Positions 45,171 to 56,453 of a stretch of 64,000 nucleotides of DNA are shown in pieces. Positions within the stretch are counted from its first letter, which is position 1; each line of letters opens with the position of its first letter. Below the pieces are notes generated by a model, which saw nothing but the letters and a program-made list of their open reading frames with translations, ran no database searches and was not told the DNA's origin. The position numbers were made by a program, and so were the translations under genes. Source of the DNA: Gonocerus acuteangulatus (taxonomy: Eukaryota > Arthropoda > Insecta > Hemiptera > Coreidae); assembly GCA_946811695.1 (NCBI GenBank), contig OX328124.1, positions 91,972,176 through 92,036,175 on the forward strand. Reading direction: 5' to 3'.

Positions 45171-45770
45171 ATCAATATTACATTAATCAAGCTTACGAAA
45201 AGATTGTAATTAGTCTAACTTTATTATAATTCTCTTGATTTAAATTATAATTGCCATAGTCTTAGTTTAAATTATATAGCCTTAGCTTAAAATTGTAATA
45301 ATTATATTATAATAAATTATAATTGTCTTGGTTTAAATTATAATTGCCATATTGGATTTTAAGATAATGATTGTAATGGTAACTAATAAATTATATAATC
45401 TGTAACTAATTATTTTTAATAATCTGTAACTATACAAAGCATAACACCATTACACACAGGCAAAGAACTACACCTATCCCATAAACTCACAGATGTCTCA
45501 AAATTTAATTAAATACCTAAATCAAACATTTATAGAAGAACCCAAACCTTTTCTAACCAATATATTGGAAGACGCAAATAACCTAGCAGTAGAGCGCCAA
45601 ACTCCAAATCTATCTATCTATCGACCCGTTCAGACAAGGATAGAATAAAGACTTTTTTGGTTCTCGCTTCATATTGTAGATTTTATGCAATTTTTCTGAG
45701 TTAGTCATTTTTAATACATTTTGTTATAGTATTAATCATTATTTATTCACATTTCAACGTCCATTTATAA
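45171..45770. other. No gene seen
   Basis: Very AT-rich, with loosely repeated TTTAAATTATAATTGCCATA blocks. Confidence 0.4.
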
Positions 45771-45774
45771 TGGA

Positions 45775-45932
45775 CACAAAATTTTAGGGGTATTTACAGA
45801 TTACTACACTTTTCCGGGCAGGACTGATTCCTTCACTTTTTTCTAAATAAAAGCCATCATTCCAAGTGGGAATCTAACCCACAACCTTAGGCACGTAGAG
45901 CTCACGCCTTACCAATCACGACCACCGGGCCT
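45775..45932 (-). mobile_element. SINE of a second tRNA-derived family
   Basis: Complement reads GGCCCGGTGGTCGTGATTGG (A box), GTGAGCTCTACGTGCC, GGGTTAGATTCCCAC (B box), then a body containing GGAATCAGTCCTGCCCGG. The body differs from the other SINEs, so this is a separate family. Confidence 0.72.
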
Positions 45933-45939
45933 CCTTCCT

Positions 45940-48120
45940 TACAGTTAGGTTATTGTCAGTTCTATTGTAATCAGGGAGGTTCTGTTCTGTTTAATAGATT
46001 GTGCTTAAGTACCTTTCTATAGGAAGGGAAATTCTTCCTGATGTTCCTGAGGATTTGGAACTCTTTAGCAGAGAAACTTAAAAATGCCCTTGACATATTT
46101 ATTTTAATTGTTTTGTTTTATGTTCTTATTTATTTTTTTATTAATATATATTTTATTAAATAATTTAATTTATTTTCTTTTTTTAAATGTTTTTTTTTAT
46201 TTATTTATATACATATCATTTTCATTCACTTTTTTTTTAAATAAATATTTTGTTGAATTTTTGGACTACTTATTCTTTAAAAAAAAAAAAAAAAATAACT
46301 CATATTTCCGTTTTATTTTTATTTCCTCATTTTTTCCTTCTCAATATACTATTATATAAAATAATGTTATTTGTTGTTTATTTTTATGTCACAATGATAA
46401 ATATATACATATTAATTTATGAATGATCAATTAATCAAAATTATTAATGATTAATTATAATAGGTTGAACCTAATTTTGATTCTATTCAAACATTTTTAT
46501 TACCTAAAAAAACCTATAATGGATTTCCAAATAAAAACCTAAAAAGACCTATTATGACTGTTGCAAAAACCTAATTGGATGCTTATTTTATCCTAAAAAT
46601 CCGGCCCCTATATATTACTGTGTGTAAAAAAATAATATAAACTCGTCCAGGTATAATCGTTGAGTTTCGTGACGATGCAATGGCTGCTTCACCGGATCAA
46701 TACATTCAACAGCGAGTGTAATTATTTAATCATGACATCTGGGTACTGTTTAGTTCCGGAGACGAAGTGGGTATCATGGAAATTCTTGCTCGTAAACTTC
46801 GAGTTAAATGTTTTACTAAACTGAAACGACAATGTCATCACAAAACCCGGTTTTACTAATCGATTTTACTCACCATCAAAGCAAATGCAAATTCATTGAA
46901 GCTTGAAAGTAATCTAGCTATCTAGGAGACTATAGGCAATTATTCTACAGCAGTGAATACTACTTTAACTTAAACTCCAACTACAATTATTATGGAACTA
47001 AAAATATTTAAAGAACAAGGCAAAATAATTCTTTCTTCAAAGAAAAAGTAATGATAAGCTATTATTATAAAATAATCTGGACCAAAATTACTAATCTGCT
47101 CATACCGACGGTTCTTTCTCCTGTATTGTGACGAAATACGTTCTTCAAGCATCTAAAGAGAAAGATGAGTTTCAAATATGAACTCCAAGGTCCATTAGAA
47201 GATTGGTATTACGTTCAAATTGAATTAAGAGGGACAGGTTGGTTGTTGCTTCTACTACTAGGAGCGCTGAACATGGACGCTGTATCCGGCTTATATAAAA
47301 GAGCAAAACTATTCATTTATGTATATGTATGTGAATATATATATATTAATTAATATACATAGGTTATCTTAAGGAAATTATTTATGAATACAGCTACTGC
47401 GTAATGAACTTTTTTTTAGAACATATGTTCCTTATTTAATGGGCACGACAAAAAAAAAAAAACGAAGGAAATGGGTGGTAAGTCTCCAAAATCTGTAATA
47501 TTTAATAAATGGACGTTAAAATTAATAAGAAGAAGGAAAAAAAAAGGTATTTAATCATAAATGTTAAATCATAAGGAAGTGAGTGGTGATTTCCTCGATC
47601 CGGTTTATTTACCAAGAAATTGGGAATAATAATAATAAGAGAGGATTATAGAGGGAAAAATGTGAAATGTACTTGTCAACAACTTTCCGGTAAACATTTC
47701 TCAGAAAACATTTTAAAGGGAAAAGGTTACTAAAACAACCCGTGAAAAGGGTTGCCGAACGTCCCCCTGCGTCATGGAATTTACTTTGAAGATTGGTACA
47801 AACAATATTCGGCAGTAAATGGTGTAAATATTTTTTTCAGGAACGTAAAATAATATCACAAAATGTTAAATTTGTTTTGATGTTTGAAAGGTCAAACAAG
47901 TTTTAGTGTCGAAGGGGAAGTGAGTTCCGAACGAGTAAATTATTTGATCCTTGTCATTCCAACAATTTGAAGACAATAAATTGTCGCTGAATAAAAACTG
48001 ATCCCTACCACTCTGAGCCTATTGGGTAATATTAAAAAACGTCAAACGCGTTTTAAAGTGTAATTTGATTCAAGTAAACAGGTTGAAGTGAGTGATAATA
48101 CGAATTAGTGATAAGTACAT
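45940..48120. other. No gene seen
   Basis: Low-complexity T/A-rich DNA to 46640. AAAACCTAA-like blocks recur at 46490-46600. The rest has no recognisable motif. Confidence 0.4.
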
Positions 48121-48128
48121 GTTTTTTT

Positions 48129-48310
48129 GGGTCTTCCTGTGGTCTAGTGGCTAACACCTTAGATTCCCATATGGGAGATGGTGGGTTCGAGTCCCACAGG
48201 CGGGAGGAATTTTCTCATCTCACGGCTCGTTGAGAAGATTCCTCGCTGCACCATGGATGTCGGCAATAAGGACCGACATCCATGGTGCAGCGAGGCCAAT
48301 GAGAAAAAGA
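48129..48310 (+). mobile_element. tRNA-derived SINE ending in a hairpin rearrangement
   Basis: Head GGTCTTCCTGTGGTCTAGTGG, B box GGTTCGAGTCC, body TCTCATCTCACGGCTCG and GCACCATGGATGTCGGC. The usual tail module (CGCTAATGGCC...) is replaced by an inverted copy of the last 23 bases. A short A/G-rich end follows. Confidence 0.88.
48241..48295. repeat. Perfect 23-bp hairpin at the SINE 3' end
   Basis: 48241-48263 (starting CCTCGCTGCACCATGG) is exactly complementary to 48273-48295, with a 9-nt loop. Confidence 0.93.
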
Positions 48311-48615
48311 AAAGGGGGGGGGGGAGTACATGCTTTGTTTAATCAACTCATTTAACTTGTTCAATACATTGGTTTTAAGTAACGTAACATATGTCTGTTG
48401 TAGATGAAGCCGCCAACATATTTATTCGAATTAATCTTTTCCATATAGCGTGCGAAAGTCAGATGTATGCAAGATGCACCACGAGTAGTCAACCGTGCTG
48501 GATTATTCTTTAACTGCTGTCCAAACGTTTCTACCGTGAAACGAACAAATTGTTGACAACCGGGTTTCTTAATAACCAAGTTGAAATCACCAGTCAAAAG
48601 TATATGCTTTTGGTA

Positions 48616-50753
48616 GGGTAAACCGTACAGTTATTGACACCCTTAAGACTACATTTCTGCGGCGAAATTAAAATAAAATACTTTTTATGAAGGGATCAAA
48701 CTAAAACTTGCTATAGCTCATCTTTATCTATCCTTTGAAAGACTCAAGTGGATTTTTCTTTCAAAAGTTCAATACATTTTAACATATGGCAATGATTATG
48801 GTAAAAAGTGCAAAATCTAGTTATTGACACCCTGTGGATGGGTTATTGACACCACAGTTATTGACACCCCTTGTACTCTTAACATTTTTTTTTTTTTAAT
48901 GTTACAATAGGTCATTATAAGGAAATAATATCACAAACATATCATAAACTTTAATGTAATATAAAAAACAATTAAAATATTTCTTCTTTTTTAACATTAT
49001 GAATATAACTAGTAAAAAAAAAAAATAGATAAAAAATGCTGGTAGGTATTATGTAACATGAAATAAAATAATTAATTTACATTTCATCATCTTCATTTAT
49101 ATCTTCATCAAACTCCAGGATGTAACACGCAAGACAAACAAATTCATCAGACTCGTCACTTTCAAGGGATATGTTCATATCCTTTTAAACCTAATGAACA
49201 CTCAAAATAAATTCCCTTTACAATACTGCCACATTTGAAACATAGGGTTAGTTTTTTTGGTTTGTTTAATTTCCCTTTTAGGAATTTTACTGTTGTTTTC
49301 CCACTCCAACCTTTTTGCTTCTTTTTTTCTGAAATTATTTTTTTCTTCTATATTAGTTATATATAATTTCAGAAAAAAAGTAGTTATATTATATATTAGT
49401 TTTCATTGTTTACTTGTGACGAATGACATGTGATGTGACAAATGAATAATTTGAATGTTGTTTTCGGAGATTCGGTCCGGTATAGCACTTCAGCCAAGGG
49501 CAGCTTTCGTTGCTACATGGACCAAACGAATTCCCTTTGGATATCCAGGGGGTGTTGTTGTTAATGTAAAATATGTGGTAGGCATAGCAGGATCTACTTT
49601 TTCAGGTGTAGTATGACTTTCAGTACCTTCTTGAAGTCCTATGGTATCTTCATTTCGTTTTTAAATGACGTTCTCTAACCACTTTGTAACATTAGCTTAA
49701 GAAACACGTGCGTTGGCCCCAGTAACGGCTTCGGAAATCCTCTCTGTATAGAGGGGTCCCTTTGTAAGAAAGCCTTGTACCAGCCAACTCCAGGACAATT
49801 ACCTTTAAAGGGAGGGCTCATATTTTTAAATTCAATAAATTCCTTTAGGGATTGCAAAATGTAATTTTTCTTCCTCAAGAATCCCTTTTTCGCACATTTT
49901 TCTATCCAAGCAACTAGAGTTAGTTTGTCTTCATCCGAAAGAATTTACCGTGGTCCAAACAATGATTTTACAAATTTGTCCCTTAATCTGAAGTGCAAAT
50001 TTGATTAAATCGTTTGGACGCCGATTTAATGGAGGACCCATCCTTTACGGCCTTCAAGGCATTCTCTAAATCCTTCTGGCTATAACTGGACTTCATAGAA
50101 ATACTAACACCTGTTATAGACACAATAGAAACTTTGTTATTAGGAGCTGACAGTGTCAATAACTAGTCATTGAACCCAAAAACTAGTAATTGACACACCA
50201 AGTCAATAACTAGTTACACTCGAATTAAAGTTAAAAAAACATTGCCGATTAATCAGGAAGGTTAAATTATTAAAATTAAAACAAAACCATCAATATGTAA
50301 AAAAAAAAATCATAATTTAGTTATTGACATGGGGTGTCAATAACAAAATACTTTGTAAAAAAATGACCAGTTATTGACACCCCTTTATAATAATATTTAA
50401 ATTGATTATTTTAATTTAAAACCACTCAAGACACTTCAATTATACATTAACAAACAATATAAAGTACTTAACTTTATTGCAATAAATGTAGGAAGAGAGT
50501 AGGAGCAAAATAATTGAATGAAAATCCTTCAGGAAATCATAACCTTGTAGCCATTAACTGGCTCACAACTCAAGTCTTGGAGGTATTAATTTTAAAGCCT
50601 TCCCTGTGGTTAGTTTTTCAATCAGGTATATCATAGATGATTTAGAGGACCCTTCAAACATTAGTTTACTGTATTTCTTAAAATGAAATTAGGACTAGTT
50701 CGCTTATTTCTTTAAGTTAAAGTTTGGGGTGTCAATAACTGTCTGGTTTACCC
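48616..50753 (-). mobile_element. pogo-like transposon relic, 2138 bp
   Basis: Ends GGGTAAACCGTACAGTTATT and, inverted, GGGTAAACCAGACAGTTATT, flanked by TA (48614-48615, 50754-50755). The motif GTTATTGACACC recurs in the subterminal regions (near 48630, 48821, 48843, 48857, 50320, 50371 and as complement near 50152, 50330, 50726). These could be transposase-binding repeats. It encodes a broken transposase on the minus strand. Confidence 0.9.
49082..50096 (-). pseudogene. pogo-like transposase with psq-type helix-turn-helix, catalytic middle missing
   Basis: From the ATG at 50096: MKSSYSQKDLENALKAVKDG then SIKSASKRFN, the pipsqueak-type HTH. After a frameshift come RLRDKFVKSLFGPR, a stop, LSDEDKLTLVAWIEKCAKKG and FLRKKNYILQSLKEF. 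The CENP-B-type second DNA-binding part follows with PGVGWYKAFLQRDPSIQRGF. The DDE catalytic domain is absent. The C-terminal end survives at 49340-49082, with CFKCGSIVKGIYFEC and FVCLACYILEFDED, a cysteine-rich end as in related transposases. At least two frameshifts and two stops. Confidence 0.88.
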
Positions 50754-50756
50754 TAT

Positions 50757-51265
50757 ATCATCAGATTCTATTTAAAGAAATCTGTCAGATCAGTAAAGCT
50801 GGAAAATAATGTAAACGGTACCATCTAAGGCTCTCTAAGCTTTGTTCGTACTTCAACTGACACAAATATCACTGCACATCTGTAGACTCTGGAAGTCCGA
50901 TGTGCCATATGGCAACACAAAATTGTAAAATACACACCGATGTTAACAAATTTCTGTGATTCTTTCTGATATTATATCACCTACAATAAAACGTATCCCG
51001 ATCTAATATCACAAATGGCTTCATAAAATAAATACCTTTTTCACATTGATAATAACAAACTTATGACTCCTGATTTTTAGGAAAATAATTTAACTACACA
51101 TTATCTGTAGAATTTTTAAAACATCTGCCGTTGATAGGAAAGCAAGAGGGGAGTAAACCTGATCCATTAATAAACCCAGGTAAAGCAAAAAAATTACATC
51201 CAAATACTTCGGAAAAAAATCGTCTGAAGTTGGTCGCCCAGAAAATTCTTATCGTTTTCCATTAA
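50757..51265. other. No gene seen
   Basis: AT-rich spacer with no motif noted. Confidence 0.4.
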
Positions 51266-51269
51266 AACC

Positions 51270-51590
51270 GTAGAAAGTAAATTAATAAAGTTATTACGAA
51301 AAATAATTCTTTTAGAGGATCGGCCATATTGTTTTCAGAAAGTTGAGGAAAAAATACCTCAGTCATGTATCACACATTCATAACCGACCTCTGTTAGTGC
51401 CTCCAAAAAATCTTTTTAATTTAAAAAAATAAAATTTGAATTGCACGAAACTCATTTGATTTTAAAGATATCGAAGTGCGGTTTGCAGCAAAGGGTTTGT
51501 TTTTTAATTCCCTTTAAAATGATGTGCATAATAATAGGGGTCATCTGGAAACCACAACATTTCATCTAGCGCCGAGCGCATAACTTGAAG
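51270..51590 (-). mobile_element. Fragment of the TIR MITE found at 54260
   Basis: Complement shares GCGCTCGGCGCTAGATGAAA, ACCCCTATTATTATGCACAT, CAAACCCTTTGCTGC and TTATTTTTCGTAATAACTTT with 54390-54570. Neither terminal repeat is intact. Confidence 0.82.
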
Positions 51591-51594
51591 TAAG

Positions 51595-52440
51595 GTTACA
51601 GGTAATTAATTTATATTAGAATAAATGTGATTATAAATTAACTGAAGCCGATTTAAAGAAGAGACTTTTTAGGTACTTAATGCGCATTGAATTTTGCCCT
51701 CTGAAAATGATAACTGATTTAGACCTTTCATTTCTTAAAACCCCCACTCCTACTTAAGAACGCTCTAAAAGGCACATTATAAGGCGAGATGCGACAAGGA
51801 GGACTGTATGCTGGAGGTGGCAAGGTAATCATAGTAATGGTTCTGTCTCATTATGGCTACCGCAGTATCACCAACTTCCAAATCCCTGGAGCGTGAACGG
51901 ACACTTTACCAACTGCTACAAATGGGAAGATATATCTCACTATTTCATCCGGCATGCATTTTCAGTAGAAGGAATAAGTTGTTTTAATAAGTATTTATAT
52001 TAGCAATAGAATAAGTATGCATTTTATATTAGCAAAACTCTTCTTGAAAGGTCTGTTTTCGCCTAGAGAGGGGATGGCCCCTGTAGAAGCAAAATCATTT
52101 CTAAAAATACGTTTATTTCAGATTGAAAGTCGGGAATTCATCGAAGAATATTGGATATTCAATAAGGTATCAAATGGTCACATTCCACGGTTCGATAGAT
52201 GTTCATAATACAATACAAAATAATCAAATATCCCAAACTTCATCACGGGTATGTTTATATATCATAAGTCGTGAAGGACAAGAGAAACATTTATTTTGAG
52301 TCAACCACTCACGAATTGCCGCAGAACAGGAATTAACCAACCCCACATGAAGACTATTACAGAAATACAAGGAAAGTTATTTCTCAGAAGATAATACCGG
52401 AAAACAAATTACGACTTTAAAACGAATTACCAAAGATGAA
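51595..52440. other. No gene seen
   Basis: 51785-51945 is less AT-rich but shows no recognisable motif. Confidence 0.4.
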
Positions 52441-52444
52441 GAAG

Positions 52445-52720
52445 ATCTCGCCATTCTAAGCACATTGGGGAAAACCACACATTTTATTGGATCCCTGCAC
52501 ACAGATGTAATGCCTGTAATGAGGCAGCAGACAAAGCTGCCAAAGAAGCTGCAAGAATGCAATCGCCTTCGCTACAAATTTATGGACTAGAAGACTAATG
52601 GAAATCCATGTGGACAGGAGGACTTCTCAGGAATATATTAATAAATATTAAACCCACCACTAAAACATTAAGATGTGCTGTCGGACGTAAAGGCATAATT
52701 GTTGCCAGACGAGAATAGAT
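52445..52720 (+). pseudogene. LINE RNase H C-terminal relic
   Basis: FYWIPAHRCNACNEAADKAA then KEAARMQSP corresponds to the WIP.H.G..GNEAAD.AAKEA end of LINE RNase H. It is followed by WKSMWTGGLLRNI and PTTKTLRCAVGRKG, in step with the W...W....L..I.P......R..R..EV pattern but decayed and interrupted by stops. Confidence 0.78.
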
Positions 52721-52724
52721 CACA

Positions 52725-53895
52725 CTAACTTGACTTATGTCCACATTATCACTATTATCTATGTCTCTCTTACTGTCCACTGTATCTTAGAAGATTGGTT
52801 AACATGTAATTGAGACTTCAGAGTTCCTAATACTCTACAAACTATTTCCTTACGGGACAGATACGGAGCAGATGGACAAATTCAAAGAAACATTAAAGCT
52901 TACTTACATATTAATGTATGAATGAAATGAATTTAAAAAGGAAACTGGTAACATAAAACAGTTGAGAAAGAGAGATTAAATGACAACTGTAAGAGAAGTA
53001 ATATATAGAGAGTGTGTGTTTGTGTGAGTGAGTGAGAGAGAGAGAGACATAGAGAGAGAGAGAGAGAGAGATTTAATGTACAAGTGACATATTCTGTCTA
53101 AAAAAAGTGGATGGGTAATGGATGGATATCTTGACAGGGAAAATACGGCTTGTTCAGGAGAACAGATTCAAACTGAAACCTATTTTCCCTAAGAAAGAAT
53201 TCCAATCCAACTTATATCGGCTCTTGAGCCGAGTTGGAACTTTCCAAACATGGTACTTTCATGAGGTTGAAAACTAGCAAACACGTTTATGCGCATAACT
53301 AAGTTTTATTAGACCCATCTTATAGTACAATAAATGTATCGACATTAATGTCTAACGCATAAGTGTTTTAGTTATCTCTTCAACATCTCATGATGCTTAT
53401 GTGCGTCACAAAATCAGAAAAAAATCAACTTCTTACTACAACTCCTGCACTACCATTCAGTCTAGTCTGTTTTCTAATCATGCAGGTTGCTCCAATTCAA
53501 ACATTTTTCGCCCAAACACATTCCAAAAACCCTAGAAGACTCCAGACAATTTGGCCCGATGATCATTTATTCTACTAAAGAACAAAAAAGTATCTCAAAG
53601 TAAGAAGTGTCAACAATGATGGCTCCTTCCAAAGGGTTATTATTTTTATTGTTATTATTTCTTATTTAATTATTATTTTACTATGATTAGCATTTTGTCG
53701 CATATATTCACTTTCTTGTTATTATCAATGTTTTAATTGTAAATTAGTTTTGTCACATTACTAATCAATTAAGTTCTGTACTTGTTATTATTTATTTTGG
53801 TGTGCAAACAGACTAATGTACGTCACAACTCTACAGATCTTAAATGGACGAATTAAAAACATATATACCCTTCATTAAGTAAAATTTATCCTCAG
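52725..53895. other. No gene; GA-rich microsatellite
   Basis: (GA)n-type run at 53022-53070. Remainder AT-rich. Confidence 0.5.
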
Positions 53896-54019
53896 CTTCA
53901 TTCATGATTTTTTTTTCTTTTCTTACGGCTCACCGACTTCTGGGCCATTAGCGCCGACATCCCTGGGGCAGCGAGGAATTTTCTCAAAAAGCCTTGGGAT
54001 GAGAAAATTCCTGCCGCCG

Positions 54020-54058
54020 CACAGTGTAACGAAGTAGTGAGGATTATGGACAAAAATC
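54020..54058 (+). promoter_or_regulatory. 23-RSS-like terminal signal of the Transib-like element
   Basis: Heptamer CACAGTG (54020-54026), spacer of exactly 23 nt (54027-54049), nonamer ACAAAAATC (54050-54058; consensus ACAAAAACC, one mismatch). Confidence 0.72.
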
Positions 54059-54259
54059 ATTAACCACTAGTTATTTTCAAATAAACATTTTTATCAATTG
54101 AAATCAACTCAAAACAAGGGACCTAACAATAGTATAATAATGCATACTATACGGCTATAATAATATTAATTGTAATATTTGTAATATTAATAGAAATAAT
54201 ATAGCAGGTAATAATATTATTAATAAGAATATTATAAAATATATTATAACTGTAATATA

Positions 54260-54684
54260 CAGGGTGTCCCAAAAAAGACGGCTCAAACTAATTTTGCGGC
54301 CAAACGGTTGGTCTGAGAAAAAAATGTCGGAGGTAAAAGTTGTAGGGCTTGACCTAGGCTTTCTAAATATGTCGATTATTTAACATATTGGCCGCGTATG
54401 TGCGCTCGGCGCTAGATGAAATGTTGTGGTTACCAGATGAACCCTATTATTATGCACATAATTTTAAAGGGAATTAAAAAACAAACCCTTTGCTGCAAAT
54501 CGCACTTCGATATCTTTAAAATCCTCTCAAAGAATTATTTTTCGTAATAACTTTAATAAAATTGAAAATAAGGCATCTTTTTTAAGTATTTAGTCTTAAA
54601 CTAAAGACACCCTTTTTTTTTTTTTTCTCAGACCAACTGTTTGGCCGCAAAATTAGTTTGAGCCGTCTTATTTGGGACACCCTG
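54260..54684. mobile_element. 425-bp TIR MITE nested in the Transib-like element
   Basis: About 65-bp inverted ends starting CAGGGTGTCCCAAAA (left) and the complement of CAGGGTGTCCCAAATAAGA (right). TATA flanks both ends (54256-54259, 54685-54688), so the duplication is TA or TATA, as in Tc1/mariner-type MITEs. A fragment of the same family lies at 51270-51590. Confidence 0.88.
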
Positions 54685-55834
54685 TATAATGTAGTAATAG
54701 TATAGTAGTAAATTATACTTATAGAGTAATATATCCATAGAATAATAATATTTTACCATTTTCTATAAAATTATTAAATAATTTCTTAATTCTGAGTCTG
54801 AATCGTTTTTGGATTCTTGAGAATGTAAACTTATATCAAAACCAATATCTATTTTGATTATTAATGACATCCTCTATCATACATTCATTAATGTCTGGAC
54901 TGATTTTGCTTTGCCTTTTTATATTTTTTCTTCGTAAAGAAAGCTCTTTGCCAGATATCAGAAGAACCCGGCGCTTTTTCGATCCCTCACACAACGCTGT
55001 AAACTCTTTTTTATGTCTGCCTCTAAGGAAGCCGGAAGGGCCATCAGGGCGCGAATATCTCTTTTTTTATATATATAAAAATTAATAACAATTTCTTCTA
55101 AGTTGATATATTGTTTCAACCAGTATTTATATAAGAGTTTTTTCTCTGCGGTGAACACATTTTTTATAATATAGGACTAAACTGGCAGTCTTTTTAATAT
55201 TTCTTTAGGATCATCCTGCAGATTAAATTTAATCATTTGCTCAAGGACTAATACCGTTTTCTTGGATTTATCCACATTTTTTTCAAATTTGGAAGAAAAA
55301 ATGATGATGGTTCTAAAAATAAAAATCTTTGGATTCGGCAAATTTCGACAAACTAAATTACCCTCAGTACATTATACTTGAGATAAACTTTAATCTCTTT
55401 TAAAGAACATTTTAATTGTGTTATCACCTTTTAGCGTTAAACAATAAATAAATAAATAAGCTCTAAAAAACTTGGGATGTTTTCAGATGAAGTTTTTTTG
55501 CTATGGCCTATCAAAATTTTATACTTAAAAAAAAATCTCGAAGATCAATGAAGAATAATTCAGGATAAATAATAAGGGAGTAATTACCCGTAATCAATTA
55601 TATCAGATAAAAAAGGAATAGTTTTGACGTAATTTCCTTCGGAACGAGAGAGGCTCAAACTGATTGTTGGTATTAAACAGGTTTTAAAGACTTTGCCTTG
55701 TTTATAATACTGCTAATGTGTTTGCTGATCAAAATAAAACTAATATTTATTAGTTTTATACGATTTTAATTCCTTAAATAGTTTCTAAACTTAGCTAGAG
55801 GATTAAAAATTAAATATAAGAAAACAGAAATTTA

Positions 55835-55863
55835 GGTTTTTGTCCGTTGGACGTTACACTGTG
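55835..55863 (-). promoter_or_regulatory. 12-RSS-like terminal signal (13-nt spacer) of the Transib-like element
   Basis: On the minus strand: heptamer CACAGTG (55863-55857), spacer of 13 nt (55856-55844), nonamer ACAAAAACC (55843-55835), identical to the RSS consensus nonamer. Confidence 0.7.
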
Positions 55864-55940
55864 CGCCGGTGGGACTCGAATCCACCATCTCCCGCATGAG
55901 AATCTAAAGCGTTAGCCACTAGACCACGGGGAGACCCTTC

Positions 55941-56445
55941 GTTGATGAATTCTTGAGGATTCAGATAAGAATCACTGAATGAAGGGATATATGATATCAC
56001 CTGCGATGAGTAGCTACACAATTACGTTCGACTGTAAGGAATGACTAAAGGAATCCAACAAATAATTTGGCAATATAAATGCTACATGGCATTAATCATT
56101 TATTCTAAACCACCCTCCAGGCAAATCAATACAGATAAATAAATTCGAGTACCACAGATCTGTGAAACTCAATTGGTAAATAAAACAACTCAAAATGGTG
56201 AAACTGTAAGATGTTATTCTGGTTTGTGAGATTGAAATCCGATACGAGGTAAAGGTTGCACAGAGATAGTTAGGAGTAGATAAGGAACATTCACCAGTGA
56301 TTTCGGTATTTCCGACAGAATAGGCAACCTACATTCCACTACAATCATATTTAGTACTCTTTTTTTTTCGAGATTTACATAATGGACAAACATAAAATCA
56401 AAAAAAAGTTTATTCCAAAAGCATTGGAAGTATATAAGGAAACAT
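55941..56445. other. No gene seen
   Basis: Spacer between the SINE and the hAT MITE. Confidence 0.4.
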
Positions 56446-56453
56446 CTGTCACC

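Larger units (their letters stand above)
54020..55863. mobile_element. Transib-like transposon with RSS-like ends, 1844 bp, non-autonomous
   Basis: Inverted ends CACAGTGTAACG (54020-54031) and CGTTACACTGTG (55852-55863) are flanked by an exact 5-bp duplication CGCCG (54015-54019, 55864-55868). A CACWRTG start with a 5-bp GC-rich duplication is the Transib signature. Transib transposases are related to the RAG1 core, and Transib ends are known to resemble V(D)J recombination signals. The interior is AT-rich, contains a 425-bp MITE (54260-54684), and has only short frames (73 codons at 54864, 66 codons at 54958 minus) without recognisable transposase motifs. Family call is from ends only. Confidence 0.82.
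53909..55940 (-). mobile_element. tRNA-derived SINE split by a Transib-like insertion
   Basis: The tail half is 53909-54019 (T-run, GGGCCATTAGCGCCGACATC, GAGAAAATTCCTGC). The head half is 55864-55940 (GGTGGGACTCGAATCC as B-box complement, TAGCCACTAGACCACGGGGA as A-box complement). Joined across CGCCG they rebuild the CTGCCGCCGGTGGG seen intact at 40804. CTTCATTCATGA (53898-53909) and CTTCGTTGATGA (about 55936) look like the SINE's own old target duplication. Confidence 0.9.

Noticed and set aside
46108..46359. Hydrophobic 83-codon frame resembling a membrane protein
   Set aside because: It is low-complexity T-rich DNA with Phe/Ile/Leu codons only.
48129..48205. Possible functional tRNA genes at the tRNA-like heads (10311, 40888, 48129, 55864)
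   Set aside because: All are joined to the same SINE body, and their acceptor ends do not pair as in a genuine tRNA. They are SINE heads, not tRNA genes.
49675..49878. A host CENP-B or pipsqueak-type regulatory gene
   Set aside because: It lies between inverted ends with TA flanks and is broken by stops and a frameshift, so it is a transposase relic.
54864..55158. Transib transposase remnant in the 73- and 66-codon frames
   Set aside because: No residues that I can match to the Transib/RAG1 core. The call rests on the ends only.
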